DNA of 29,202 nucleotides from M0108 sp964523415 (GCA_964523415.1 CAZFZB010000026.1:1-29202), one strand, 5' to 3'. Numbered from the stretch's first letter, positions 10,111 through 19,266 are shown. Notes: generated from the letters alone by a model not told the origin. Numbers and translations: made by a program.

Positions 10111-10142
10111 ATCCCTGGTGCCGGTCCTACCGGCATCGGGAT
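10111..10142 (+). terminator. Long hairpin after carB
   Basis: Stems atccc/gggat and tgccggt/accggca (one small internal loop, 3-nt apex loop) begin one base after the carB stop codon and are followed by ttaatg. The fold is strong but the T tract is poor; it may stabilise the carBA 3' end or act with the next hairpin. Confidence 0.4.
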
Positions 10143-10151
10143 TTAATGAGA

Positions 10152-10180
10152 GGCCGCCGCGGGCGGCCCCGTATTTTTAT
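10152..10180 (+). terminator. Terminator-like hairpin in the greA leader
   Basis: Perfect 7-bp GC stem ggccgcc (10152-10158) / ggcggcc (10162-10168) with a 3-nt loop, followed by ccgtatttttat. It ends immediately before the greA ribosome site (GAGGA, 10181-10185). This is the form of an intrinsic terminator placed to end carB transcripts or to attenuate greA. Confidence 0.6.
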
Positions 10181-10192
10181 GAGGACACCACC

Positions 10193-10672
10193 ATGAGCAA
10201 AGTCCCCATCACCGCCAGGGGTGCGGAGAAATTGCGCGAGGAACTCGAACGGCTCAAGCGCATCGAGCGCCCCCGAATCATAGAGGCTATCTCGGAGGCT
10301 CGCGCTCACGGCGATCTCAAGGAGAATGCCGAATACCATGCTGCCCGCGAGCAACAGGGCTTCATAGAGGGCCGCATCAAGGATATCGAGAGCAAGCTGT
10401 CGCACGCCCATATCATTGATATCACTCAGCTCGCGACGGATGGCCGCATCGTCTTCGGTGCTACGGCCATCGTTTTGGAACTGGGTAAGGATGAAGCGGA
10501 GCACAGCTTCCAAATCGTCGGCGATGATGAGGCCGATCTGTCTCTTGGCATGATCTCGATCAGTTCCCCTATTGCCAGGGCCCTGATCGGCAAACGCGAG
10601 GGCGACACAGCTACCGTTGATGCCCCGGGGGGGGTGCGTGAATTCGAGATCCTTGAGGTACGCTACGACTGA
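10193..10672 (+). CDS. greA: Transcription elongation factor GreA
   Basis: 159 residues (E. coli 158). ATG at 10193 follows GAGGA with 7 nt spacing; the frame upstream crosses the terminator hairpin and is not coding. Residues 1-75 form the N-terminal antiparallel coiled coil, with the acidic tip motif GDLKENAEY (about 40-48) that coordinates the catalytic Mg2+ in the RNA polymerase secondary channel and stimulates cleavage of backtracked RNA. Residues about 80-159 are the FKBP-like C-terminal domain (SISSPIARALIGKREGD). carB-greA adjacency is common in gammaproteobacteria. Confidence 0.97.
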   Translation: MSKVPITARGAEKLREELERLKRIERPRIIEAISEARAHGDLKENAEYHAAREQQGFIEGRIKDIESKLSHAHIIDITQLATDGRIVFGATAIVLELGKDEAEHSFQIVGDDEADLSLGMISISSPIARALIGKREGDTATVDAPGGVREFEILEVRYD

Positions 10673-10768
10673 CCAGGCCAGGCGCTAAGGCCGATTCTTG
10701 GTTTGCGCGCCATCCCAGGCCCCATTATTCTGTTCAATTTCGATTCGTTATGCTTGGAGGCCAATTGC

Positions 10769-12172
10769 ATGGCTGCCCAGACCCTCTATGACAAATTGTG
10801 GGACGAGCACCTCGTCCGTTACGACGAGGATGGCACGGCCCTCCTCTACATCGACCGCCAGCTGGTCCATGAGGTTACCTCGCCTCAGGCCTTCGCCGGG
10901 CTGCGTCTGACCGGACGCCAGCCCTGGCGGGCGGCATCCAATCTGGCAGTCCCGGATCACAATGTCCCCACCACGAATCGTGACCAGGGCATCGTGGATC
11001 CCGTCTCGCGCCTCCAGGTCGAGACCCTGGGCCGTAACTGCCATGAATTCGGCATCACCGAGTTTGGCATGGGGGATCCCCGCCAGGGCATAGTGCATGT
11101 CATGGGGCCGGAGCAGGGCTTTACCCAGCCAGGGATGACCATCGTCTGCGGCGACTCCCACACCTCTACCCATGGCGCCTTTGGGGCCCTTGCCTTTGGC
11201 ATCGGTACTTCCGAGGTGGAGCATGTACTCGCGACCCAGTGCCTGCTGCAGCGCAAGGCCAAGACCCTTCTGGTCAGTGTCGATGGCAAGTTGGGGCAGG
11301 GGGTCACCGCCAAGGATCTGGTCCTGGCCATCATTGGTGAAATCGGCACCGCGGGTGGCACGGGTTATGTCATTGAGTTTGGAGGTGAGGCCATCCGAGC
11401 GCTTTCCATGGAGGGCCGCATGACGGTCTGCAACATGACCATCGAGGCGGGTGCCCGCGCCGGCCTGGTGGCAGTGGACGAGAAGACCATCGAGTATGTA
11501 CGCGGCCGGCCCTTTTCCCCTCAGGATGAACTCTTTGATCAGGCGGCCGCCCATTGGCGAACCCTGGTCAGCGACCCCGGGGCCAGGTTCGACCGGGTGG
11601 TCCATCTGGATGCCGAGGCCATCAAACCTCAGGTTACCTGGGGCACCTCGCCTGAAATGGTGGTGGCCATTGACGAACGGGTGCCCAATCCTGCGGCCGA
11701 GCCGGACCCAACCAAGGCGGCGGGTATGCGCAGAGCCCTGGAGTATATGGGGCTGGAGGCCGGAACGCCGATCACTGAGGTACGCCCGGATAAGATATTC
11801 ATCGGATCCTGTACCAATTCCCGTATCGAGGACCTCCGGGCTGCCGCTGCGGTGGTCATGGGTCGCCAGGTAGCCGCCAGCATCAAGCTTGCACTGGTGG
11901 TGCCAGGCTCGGGCCCGGTCAAGGAACAGGCCGAGGCTGAGGGTCTCGATGTGATTTTTCGTGCCGCCGGCTTCGAGTGGCGCGACCCGGGTTGCTCAAT
12001 GTGTCTGGCCATGAACGCCGACCGCCTGGAACCGGGTGAGCGTTGTGCCTCCACCTCCAATCGCAACTTCGAGGGCCGGCAGGGGCAGGGTGGGCGCACC
12101 CATTTGGTAAGCCCGGCCATGGCCGCCGCCGCCGCCGTGACGGGACATTTCGTGGATGCGAGGACCCTCTAA
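10769..12172 (+). CDS. leuC: 3-isopropylmalate dehydratase large subunit
   Basis: 467 residues (E. coli 466). ATG at 10769 is preceded by GGAGG with 8 nt spacing. Aconitase-superfamily protein: HTSTHGAFG substrate region, GSCTNSR with Cys348, and GCSMC with Cys409 and Cys412, the three ligands of the catalytic 4Fe-4S cluster. With LeuD it isomerises 2-isopropylmalate to 3-isopropylmalate in leucine synthesis. The stop codon abuts the leuD start, consistent with translational coupling of the two subunits. leuA is not in this window. Confidence 0.98.
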   Translation: MAAQTLYDKLWDEHLVRYDEDGTALLYIDRQLVHEVTSPQAFAGLRLTGRQPWRAASNLAVPDHNVPTTNRDQGIVDPVSRLQVETLGRNCHEFGITEFGMGDPRQGIVHVMGPEQGFTQPGMTIVCGDSHTSTHGAFGALAFGIGTSEVEHVLATQCLLQRKAKTLLVSVDGKLGQGVTAKDLVLAIIGEIGTAGGTGYVIEFGGEAIRALSMEGRMTVCNMTIEAGARAGLVAVDEKTIEYVRGRPFSPQDELFDQAAAHWRTLVSDPGARFDRVVHLDAEAIKPQVTWGTSPEMVVAIDERVPNPAAEPDPTKAAGMRRALEYMGLEAGTPITEVRPDKIFIGSCTNSRIEDLRAAAAVVMGRQVAASIKLALVVPGSGPVKEQAEAEGLDVIFRAAGFEWRDPGCSMCLAMNADRLEPGERCASTSNRNFEGRQGQGGRTHLVSPAMAAAAAVTGHFVDARTL

Positions 12173-12811
12173 ATGGAAAAATTCGCCGATTTTACTGGCA
12201 AGGTTTGTCCCCTGGATCGCGCCAATGTCGATACGGACGCCATCATCCCCAAACAGTTCCTCAAGAGCATCGAACGGACTGGCTTTGGGCCCAACCTCTT
12301 TGACGAGTGGCGCTACCTGGATGCGGGTGAACCTGGGCGAGACTGCTCCGACCGCCCCCTGAATAAGGGCTTTGTCCTCAATGATCCACGCTATGCAGGG
12401 GCCAGCATCTTGTTGACCCGGGAAAATTTCGGCTGCGGCTCCTCCCGCGAGCATGCTCCCTGGGCCTTGATGGATTACGGCTTCCGCGTCATCTTGGCCC
12501 CCAGTTTCGCCGACATATTTTTCAATAACTGTTTCAAGAATGGCATCCTGCCGATCGTCCTAGACGCGTCCAGGATAGACGGACTCTTCGCCCAGGCCTC
12601 GGGCCCCCAGGCTCTGCTGATCGATGTAGATCTCCTGGGGCAAACCCTGACACCGGCTGGAGGGGAGGCCTTTTCATTTGATATGGACCCCTTCCATAAG
12701 GAATGCCTGCACAAGGGTCTGGATGACATAGGCCTGACTCTCAACCACGTGGACGAGATCCGGGCCTACGAGGAGCGACGCCGGCGGGAGACCCCCTGGT
12801 TATTCGCTTAG
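12173..12811 (+). CDS. leuD: 3-isopropylmalate dehydratase small subunit
   Basis: 212 residues; ATG at 12173 begins at the base after the leuC stop, with GAGGA (inside the end of leuC) as ribosome site. The swivelling aconitase domain is recognised by NVDTDAIIPKQFLK near the N terminus (about 18-31) and NFGCGSSREHAPWAL (about 86-100), the conserved substrate-binding signature. It partners LeuC. Length is slightly above E. coli (201). Confidence 0.97.
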   Translation: MEKFADFTGKVCPLDRANVDTDAIIPKQFLKSIERTGFGPNLFDEWRYLDAGEPGRDCSDRPLNKGFVLNDPRYAGASILLTRENFGCGSSREHAPWALMDYGFRVILAPSFADIFFNNCFKNGILPIVLDASRIDGLFAQASGPQALLIDVDLLGQTLTPAGGEAFSFDMDPFHKECLHKGLDDIGLTLNHVDEIRAYEERRRRETPWLFA

Positions 12812-12888
12812 ACGCCTATTCCAGCCTCACCCCGGAATCACCTTCACCCTATGCGCTAACCCCATCATTTCATAAGGCAACGAGATAA

Positions 12889-13971
12889 GTGAGCAAGAAG
12901 ATTCTAATCCTGCCGGGCGATGGTATTGGTCCTGAGATCGTCACCGAGGCGGTCAAGGTCCTGGCCTGCCTGCGCGACGACTATGGCCTGGACATAGTCC
13001 TGGAACAGGCCCTGGTGGGCGGTGCGGCCATCGATGATGCTGGCGTTCCCTTGCCGGAGGCAACCCTGGATCTGGCTAGGGAGGCCGATGCCGTCCTCCT
13101 CGGTGCCGTGGGAGGGCCTAAGTGGGAACCCCTGCCCATCGCCATCCGACCGGAGAAGGGCCTTCTCGGTCTGCGTGCCGGCCTTGGACTCTTCGCTAAC
13201 CTGCGCCCGGCCATCCTCTATCCACAACTGGCCGCTGCATCCTCCCTAAGACCCGAGGTCGTCTCTGGGCTGGACATCGTCATCGTGCGCGAGTTGACCG
13301 GTGACATCTACTTTGGGCAGCCGCGTGGTACCCATGTCCGTGAGGACGGTCAACGCGTTGGTGTCAATACCATGGTCTACAGTGAGTCGGAGATCCGTCG
13401 CATCTGTCGCGTCGCCTTTGATATCGCCCGTAAGCGTGGCAAGCGCCTCTGCTCTGTGGACAAGGCCAATGTCCTGGAATGCACCGAGCTTTGGCGCGAG
13501 GTGGCGACCGAGGTTGCCGCCGAATATCCGGATGTGACCCTGAGCCACATGTATGTCGATAACTGTGCCATGCAACTGGTCCGCAACCCCAAACAGTTTG
13601 ATGTCATCGTCACTGGCAATATCTTCGGGGACATCCTCTCCGATGAGGCCTCCATGCTTACGGGTTCTATCGGCATGCTACCTTCGGCCTCCCTTGATGA
13701 GGGGGGCAAGGGTATGTACGAGCCTATCCATGGCTCGGCCCCGGATATCGCCGGCCAAGGTATTGCTAACCCATTGGCCACCATCCTGTCCCTGGCCATG
13801 ATGCTGCGTTTTTCCCTTGGAGATGCGGATGGAGCCGAGCGGATCGAGCGGGCGGTGATGCGCGTCCTCGATCAAGGATTGCGGACAGCGGATATCATGT
13901 CCGCGGGAATGTACCGTGTTGGCACGTCGGCAATGGGCGACGCCGTCGTGGCGGCCTTGTCCGGGGAATAA
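12889..13971 (+). CDS. leuB: 3-isopropylmalate dehydrogenase
   Basis: 360 residues, GTG start at 12889 with a modest purine-rich site upstream; the N terminus MSKKILILPGDGIGPEIV is the family start. NAD-dependent oxidative decarboxylation of 3-isopropylmalate to 2-oxoisocaproate. Visible signatures are RELTGDIYFGQPR (substrate contacts), VDKANVLE, and NIFGDILSDEASMLTGSIGMLPS, which includes the Mg2+-binding aspartates, plus EPIHGSAPDIAGQGIANP for NAD binding. A 77-nt gap follows leuD; asd starts 6 nt downstream. Confidence 0.98.
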   Translation: MSKKILILPGDGIGPEIVTEAVKVLACLRDDYGLDIVLEQALVGGAAIDDAGVPLPEATLDLAREADAVLLGAVGGPKWEPLPIAIRPEKGLLGLRAGLGLFANLRPAILYPQLAAASSLRPEVVSGLDIVIVRELTGDIYFGQPRGTHVREDGQRVGVNTMVYSESEIRRICRVAFDIARKRGKRLCSVDKANVLECTELWREVATEVAAEYPDVTLSHMYVDNCAMQLVRNPKQFDVIVTGNIFGDILSDEASMLTGSIGMLPSASLDEGGKGMYEPIHGSAPDIAGQGIANPLATILSLAMMLRFSLGDADGAERIERAVMRVLDQGLRTADIMSAGMYRVGTSAMGDAVVAALSGE

Positions 13972-13977
13972 TTGGCT

Positions 13978-15093
13978 ATGAATCGAGTCGGTTTTATTGG
14001 TTGGCGCGGCATGGTGGGGTCGGTCCTCATGGACCGGATGCGGGAGGAGCAAGACTTCGCAATCATCCCCGAACCCATCTTCTTTACCACCTCGCAGGCG
14101 GGCCAGCCCGGCCCGGATGTCGGTCAGGGCAGCGTACCCCTGAGGGATGCCTTGGACCTCGAGGCCCTGGCCACCATGGATGTCGTCGTTACCTGTCAGG
14201 GGGGCGACTACACCAAGGAGATCTACCCCAAACTGCGCGCCGCTGGTTGGCGGGGCTATTGGATTGATGCCGCCTCCAGCCTGCGCATGGAGCGGGACAG
14301 TACCATTATCCTCGATCCGGTAAACCTGGACGTTATCGAGGCGGCCCTGGTTGCCGGCAAGCGCGACTTCATTGGCGGTAACTGCACCGTCAGTCTGATG
14401 CTCATGGCCATCGGCGGTCTTTTTCATCATGACCTGGTGGAGTGGGTTACATCCATGACCTATCAGGCCGCCTCTGGGGCTGGCGCCAAGAATATGCGCG
14501 AATTGCTGTCCCAGATGGGGGCCCTTCACGCCGGCTGCGCTGATCGGCTGGCGGACCCGGCCTCGGCCATTTTGGAGATCGACCGGCAGGTCACCCAGAC
14601 CATGCATGGCGGTGATTTCCCAACGGAAAACTTTGGCGCCCCCCTGGCTGGCAGCCTGATCCCCTGGATCGACTCCCCGCTGGAGAATGGTCAGAGCCGC
14701 GAGGAGTGGAAGGGTCTGGTCGAGACCAATAAGATCCTTGGCCGCCAGGACAAACCCATCCCCATTGACGGTACCTGTGTGCGCATCGGCGCCATGCGCT
14801 GCCACAGTCAGGGTCTGGTCATCAAGCTGAAGCAGAAGGCCCCGCTGGATGAGCTGGTGGCCATGATTGCCGACGCTAACCAATGGGTCAAGGTCATCCC
14901 GAACGAGCGCCCGGCGACGGTTGCCGGTCTGTCTCCCGCTGCCGCTACCGGTACCCTGACGGTACCCGTTGGCCGGTTGCGCAAGATGAATCTGGGTGAC
15001 GATTATTTGAATGCCTTCACCGTCGGCGACCAGTTGCTGTGGGGTGCCGCCGAGCCTCTGCGTCGCATGCTGCGGCTTCTGGGCCGGAGCTGA
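13978..15093 (+). CDS. asd: Aspartate-semialdehyde dehydrogenase
   Basis: 371 residues (E. coli 367). ATG at 13978 gives MNRVGFIGWRGMVGSVLMDRM, the family N terminus with the NADP-binding GWRGMVGS loop; a TTG two codons earlier is possible but not needed. Catalytic Cys136 sits in GGNCTVSLM, the enterobacterial/gammaproteobacterial type, and the substrate-binding region includes MTYQAASGAGAKNMREL and CVRIGAMRCHSQ. It reduces aspartyl phosphate to the semialdehyde, the branch point for lysine/diaminopimelate, methionine, threonine and isoleucine. It directly follows leuB, as in Pseudomonas. Confidence 0.98.
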   Translation: MNRVGFIGWRGMVGSVLMDRMREEQDFAIIPEPIFFTTSQAGQPGPDVGQGSVPLRDALDLEALATMDVVVTCQGGDYTKEIYPKLRAAGWRGYWIDAASSLRMERDSTIILDPVNLDVIEAALVAGKRDFIGGNCTVSLMLMAIGGLFHHDLVEWVTSMTYQAASGAGAKNMRELLSQMGALHAGCADRLADPASAILEIDRQVTQTMHGGDFPTENFGAPLAGSLIPWIDSPLENGQSREEWKGLVETNKILGRQDKPIPIDGTCVRIGAMRCHSQGLVIKLKQKAPLDELVAMIADANQWVKVIPNERPATVAGLSPAAATGTLTVPVGRLRKMNLGDDYLNAFTVGDQLLWGAAEPLRRMLRLLGRS

Positions 15094-15126
15094 GGTGGTT
15101 TCGGTCGGAGGTGACGCGGACATCAA

Positions 15127-15158
15127 GAACCGGCGGAGATCCACGGCCCCGCCGGTTC
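15127..15158 (+). terminator. Perfect 10-bp hairpin between asd and fimV
   Basis: gaaccggcgg (15127-15136) and ccgccggttc (15149-15158) are exact complements around a 12-nt loop, ending 18 nt before the fimV start. No T tract follows on the plus strand, so it is either a Rho-assisted stop, an RNA-stability element, or a control on fimV translation; the type label is the nearest available. Confidence 0.35.
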
Positions 15159-15176
15159 CAGGTTCGTGACCGTCCT

Positions 15177-18100
15177 ATGCCCCCACCCCGCCCACTTGAT
15201 AAGCTCCTGGTACTGGTCCTGGCCTTGCTGCCGGCCCTATCCTGGGCCCTGGGGCTGGGCGGCATCCGCAGCTACTCGGCCCTGAATGAACCCTTTCTGG
15301 GTCTGATCGAACTCAATGACGTCTCCCCGGAAGAACTGGATGGAGTTAAGGTCCTGTTGGGGTCCGAGGCCGAGTTCTCCAAGGCCGGTTCCCCCCGCCC
15401 CGATTTTCTGACGGGTCTGACCTTCCTCCCCGAGGTCACCTCCGAGGGTAAGCTTCAGGTGCGAGTCACCAGTCTGAAACCCATTCGCGAACCCTTTCTG
15501 GATTTTTTGGTGGAGGTTACTTGGCCCCAGGGGCGTCTGGTCAAGGGGTTTACGGTGCTGCTCGATCCCCCGACAACCCAGCACCGGTCCCCACCCCCGA
15601 CAGCGGCACCCAAGTCCGTGCCTCCCGTGGCAGCATCCGTTAACTTGTCGGTCATCCCCCCTATTGCCCCTTCCGTACAGCCTCCGATCTCTGGGCGGCA
15701 AACAGCCAGGCCCCTGCCCCAGGCCCCATTGCAAGCCCCTGGCATCACCCTCCCTTCCCCTCCTGTGGGTTATCCCCTCCGTTATGGCCCGGTACCCTCC
15801 GGTGCCAATCTCTCCAACGTGGCCCGCCGCATGGCCCCCCAGGGCGCGAGCCAGGCGCAGACGGCCCTGGCCATCTATCGCGCCAACCCCCAGGCCTTCA
15901 GTGGTGGGAATATCAACAAACTCAAGGCGGGCTCGCGTCTGGAGATTCCTCACCCTTACCTGATCTTTGCCTATGACGCGGAAGCGGCCAAGCAGCAATT
16001 CCTGGCCGCGCAGCACCTTCAGCCTTTGCCTGACTTGCCAGCGGTTCCTCAGGATAGGCTCCCGAGTCCTGGTGCGGATCCCGTTCAGGATCGGCTGGAG
16101 ATCGCCACCCAGAAGCCAGAACTTGACGGCGACCCTGTAACCAAGTTACCCCTGTCAGCGTCTCGGACATCCCCTGGGTCCCCCTTGCAGCCTGAGCAGG
16201 AAATCGCCAAGTCCCCGACCCTGGCCCCCGAACTCGCCCTGGTCGAGCGTGAGATTCTGCTGGTGCGGGAGATGGCCGAGAGTGGTCGCCAGGAGACGGC
16301 GGACTTGCGAGGGCGCATCGGTAGGCTGGAGGATCATCTCGCGGATATCAAACGACTCCTGGAGTTGAGTAACACCCAACTGGCGCAACTTCAGGGTGCC
16401 GGGGCTCATGGGAAGGATGGGGGGCCAGTTCGGGAATTGGAGCCAGCCTTGGGCGACAAGAAACCGCTTGTGAGTCAGGAGTCTGGAAATCTGGTCAGGG
16501 CTCCGGTGCAAGAACCCAGAATTGGCGCCTTGAGCGACGCCTCCAAGGAGGGACCGCCTGATCGTGAAGCCCCGGCATCGATGCCATCCGCCACGGTCAT
16601 AACTGAGGCACCGGCTCCCGGCCCAATACCTGCCTTGCCCGAAACCTCGGGGTCGGCGTTGCCTGCGGTGACTCAGCCTGCTGACAAGGAACCGGGTACC
16701 CCCGCTGGAGTGCCTGTCTCCATCAAGGCCCAGCCTGCCTCTCAGATTGAGGCGGCCTCTCCGCCCCGATCTGAAACTCAGATCGAGGCCAAACCTGCTC
16801 CAGTGGCCAAAGGGTCTCCTGCCCGTCGGCTGGCTGTCGAGACCCCGCCTCCCGAACCACCTATTCTCGATGACCTTGCAAGCTGGGCCCTCGTGGCCGG
16901 GGGCCCTCTCCTGATCCTGTTGCTGGGTTTGTTGATCCTGGTCCGAAGGCAAAATCAGACCAAGGAGGCTAGCGGCGAGACAGAAGAGTTGACCTTGGCC
17001 AGGGGCCTGCCCACGGGGAACAGGGCTCCAGTCGCTGAAGCAGGTGAGTCAAACCGATTAGCGTCCCTGATCGCCAGGGTGCGAGACTCGAGCGCCCTGA
17101 TCACCAAGAAACCCAATAATCCAGAGGCCTTGCCGCAAGCATTCTTAGGCTCGCTTGAACCTGAGAGGGTCGCGAGCCAGTCATACGCCAGTTCAGCCCC
17201 GGTTCAGGCCACAGTAAACAGGGCCCCAGGGCCAGGGCCCACGCCAGTGGCTGGGGCCTCGCCGAAGGTTGGGGCAGACGTGCCTCCGGCGAAACCCCAG
17301 GTTGCGCCGCCAGTAGACCAGGCAGGCCCCATAGGTCCGGCAACTGCCGAAGGAAAGCCCCTGACGGAGAGGGATGCGAAGGCCGACGAAGACCTGGATA
17401 CGGCGCTGGAGTGGACCCTAGCCTCAGCCCCTCCACGACCGGACAGCCAGGATCTGGGGGTGTCGCCTGAACTCACTCTGCCTGAAGTGGTGTCGCCGGC
17501 GCCAATTGTCGTTCCCGGCGAGGGACCCCAAGAACTGGACCTCTCGGATCTGGAAGGCCGGGATCTGAGCGTCCCGTCAGATCTCAAGCGGAATGAGCCA
17601 GCACTAATAACCCCTGATGAGCCCCAGGAGGCCCTCGACCTCATGACTCCATCCCTCGGGAACCTGGAACTCACCCCCCAGGCGCCCAGCCCCGTGTCAG
17701 AACCTGCCCCGGATCTGACGGCTGGCGATTTTGACCTGGACCTCGAAGGCCTTGACATGTTAGTGGCGGCGCCAAAGGTCGCCGAGGGTGACGAGCACCA
17801 GGAACCCCTGGTGGATCTCGATCTGGATTTGGAGGAACTCATGGATCTGGACCTGTCGTCTTTCGCCAGCACGGACCTCAAGGTCTCACGATCCCAGACA
17901 GAGCCCTCGCCCACCCTCCCCCTGGATTGGGGAGACTTGGCACTGACCCTGGAACAGGAGGAGCCCCTGCCTGAGGGAGCGCCACCCGAGGCATCTCCCG
18001 CCGATGCCGATTTTCCCGCGGACTTCGAACGGGACTCGGGTTCTTGGGATGAGGTTGGAATCAAGCTGGATCTGGCGCGCGCCTATTTGCAGATGGACGA

Positions 18101-18197
18101 TCCCGAGGCGGCGATCCTCCTCCTTACCGAGGTCATCGCCGAGGGCACCGCCGAGCAGATCGCCGAGGCCAAGACCCTGCGCGCGAGCTTGGGGTGA
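15177..18197 (+). CDS. fimV: FimV-family inner-membrane/peptidoglycan-binding scaffold protein
   Basis: 1006 residues from ATG 15177, chosen because the signal peptide (LLVLVLALLPALSWA, about residues 10-25) then starts correctly; the frame is open further upstream inside asd. Order of parts: signal peptide; conserved FimV N-terminal domain (ALGLGGIRSYSALNEPFLGLIEL); Pro-rich linker; LysM-like peptidoglycan-binding segment (about 203-258, YGPVPSGANLSNVARRM to GSRLEIP); short coiled coil (about 349-408); transmembrane helix near 570-592 (GGPLLILLLGLLILV); a long acidic cytoplasmic region with Leu/Asp-rich stretches; and the C-terminal FimV TPR motif (about 958-1006, VGIKLDLARAYLQMDDPEAA). In Pseudomonas FimV is a polar hub for type IV pilus assembly, twitching and cAMP control. 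Its place between asd and truA is conserved. Confidence 0.95.
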   Translation: MPPPRPLDKLLVLVLALLPALSWALGLGGIRSYSALNEPFLGLIELNDVSPEELDGVKVLLGSEAEFSKAGSPRPDFLTGLTFLPEVTSEGKLQVRVTSLKPIREPFLDFLVEVTWPQGRLVKGFTVLLDPPTTQHRSPPPTAAPKSVPPVAASVNLSVIPPIAPSVQPPISGRQTARPLPQAPLQAPGITLPSPPVGYPLRYGPVPSGANLSNVARRMAPQGASQAQTALAIYRANPQAFSGGNINKLKAGSRLEIPHPYLIFAYDAEAAKQQFLAAQHLQPLPDLPAVPQDRLPSPGADPVQDRLEIATQKPELDGDPVTKLPLSASRTSPGSPLQPEQEIAKSPTLAPELALVEREILLVREMAESGRQETADLRGRIGRLEDHLADIKRLLELSNTQLAQLQGAGAHGKDGGPVRELEPALGDKKPLVSQESGNLVRAPVQEPRIGALSDASKEGPPDREAPASMPSATVITEAPAPGPIPALPETSGSALPAVTQPADKEPGTPAGVPVSIKAQPASQIEAASPPRSETQIEAKPAPVAKGSPARRLAVETPPPEPPILDDLASWALVAGGPLLILLLGLLILVRRQNQTKEASGETEELTLARGLPTGNRAPVAEAGESNRLASLIARVRDSSALITKKPNNPEALPQAFLGSLEPERVASQSYASSAPVQATVNRAPGPGPTPVAGASPKVGADVPPAKPQVAPPVDQAGPIGPATAEGKPLTERDAKADEDLDTALEWTLASAPPRPDSQDLGVSPELTLPEVVSPAPIVVPGEGPQELDLSDLEGRDLSVPSDLKRNEPALITPDEPQEALDLMTPSLGNLELTPQAPSPVSEPAPDLTAGDFDLDLEGLDMLVAAPKVAEGDEHQEPLVDLDLDLEELMDLDLSSFASTDLKVSRSQTEPSPTLPLDWGDLALTLEQEEPLPEGAPPEASPADADFPADFERDSGSWDEVGIKLDLARAYLQMDDPEAAILLLTEVIAEGTAEQIAEAKTLRASLG

Positions 18198-18223
18198 GAG
18201 GAGCGGTTCTGGAGGAGGGCCGC

Positions 18224-19048
18224 GTGGAACCCATCGCCACGGCAGGCCTGATTCGTATGGCCATGGGCATCGAGTATGATGGCAGTGCCTTCCATGGCTG
18301 GCAGCTTCAGGATGGGGCTCGCTCAGTTCAAGGTGAGGTGGAGGCGGCGGTGTCACGGGTCGCCGATCAGCCTATCCGGATACACTGCGCCGGGCGCACG
18401 GACCGGGGTGTCCACGCCCTGGAGCAGGTGATCCATTTCGACACCCAGGCCCAACGTCCTGATCGTTCCTGGATGCTGGGGACTAATGTCAACCTGCCCC
18501 CGGATGTGGCCGTGGTCTGGGCTAGGCCCGTAGATCCGGCCTTCCATGCCCGTTTCAGTGCCACCGCCCGTCATTACCGTTACCGCATCCTGTGTCGAGG
18601 TACCCGCTCGCCCCTGAATCGGGACCGGGCGGTCTGGCTGCACCAGGATTTGGATGTAGAAAGGATGCGGGCTGCGGCCTTGCCCCTGGTCGGTGAGCAT
18701 GATTTCTCCAGCTTTCGCGCCCAAGGTTGCCAGGCCAAGAGCCCGGTGCGTCGCATCCACTATTGTGACTTGGACCAAGAGGGGGAACTCTTGGAACTGA
18801 GGATCGGCGCCAATGGTTTCCTGCACCACATGGTTCGCAACATCGCCGGCGTTCTGGTGGCCATTGGCCGGGGCGAGGCGGAGGTCGGTTGGATCGGTGA
18901 TCTGCTGGCGATTCGTGACCGCACGCGGGGCGGGGTTACGGCACCACCCCAGGGTCTCTTTTTCGTCCGAGCCGATTACCCGGAGAGCTTCGATCTGCCC
19001 CAGCGCCCCTATGGCATCAGACTGGCCTTCCCTGATACCCTCCCATGA
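18224..19048 (+). CDS. truA: tRNA pseudouridine synthase A (positions 38-40)
   Basis: 274 residues from GTG 18224, which has GGAGGAGGG (18211-18219) just upstream and puts exactly the E. coli number of residues before GIEYDG. A longer reading from GTG 18194, overlapping the fimV stop, has no ribosome site. Catalytic Asp60 is in CAGRTDRGVH, the same residue number as in E. coli; other signatures are ARFSATARHYRYRI and ANGFLHHMVRNIAG. It converts U to pseudouridine in the anticodon stem-loop of many tRNAs. Starts 26 nt after fimV. Confidence 0.97.
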   Translation: MEPIATAGLIRMAMGIEYDGSAFHGWQLQDGARSVQGEVEAAVSRVADQPIRIHCAGRTDRGVHALEQVIHFDTQAQRPDRSWMLGTNVNLPPDVAVVWARPVDPAFHARFSATARHYRYRILCRGTRSPLNRDRAVWLHQDLDVERMRAAALPLVGEHDFSSFRAQGCQAKSPVRRIHYCDLDQEGELLELRIGANGFLHHMVRNIAGVLVAIGRGEAEVGWIGDLLAIRDRTRGGVTAPPQGLFFVRADYPESFDLPQRPYGIRLAFPDTLP

Positions 19049-19248
19049 AATCCGGGTCGGGTCTAGCGATTTCCAGGGGACGAAAGCTTCCGCACTGGCA
19101 GTTCCCTAAGGCTCCCATCCCACCCCTACAGGCTTCTACCGGGCAAGCCGGGTTCCTGTTGGGATTAGGCGTCTTGGCCCGGAAGCTAATGCTCGTAGGG
19201 GTCTGCCCTCTACGTATCCAGCAACCTTCGGCCACTGTCGAAAATCAT

Positions 19249-19266
19249 CAGAATCAGAATCAGAAT
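19249..19266 (+). repeat. Three tandem copies of the hexamer cagaat upstream of trpF
   Basis: cagaat is repeated three times exactly at 19249-19254, 19255-19260 and 19261-19266, with partial copies on both sides, in an AT-rich patch (aaaatcat...aaattgctaatta) that ends about 10 nt before the trpF start codon. Short tandem arrays of this kind are prone to copy-number slippage. Confidence 0.8.

Noticed and set aside
13678..15144. 488-codon open frame on the minus strand opposite leuB and asd
   Set aside because: Antisense to two certain enzymes, no ribosome site, no family features.
15039..15176. Extension of fimV upstream into asd
   Set aside because: Would bury the signal peptide and lacks family similarity; open only by chance and contains the hairpin.
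18194..18223. GTG start of truA overlapping the fimV stop
   Set aside because: No Shine-Dalgarno and ten residues beyond the family N terminus; GTG 18224 has GGAGGAGGG and exact E. coli register.
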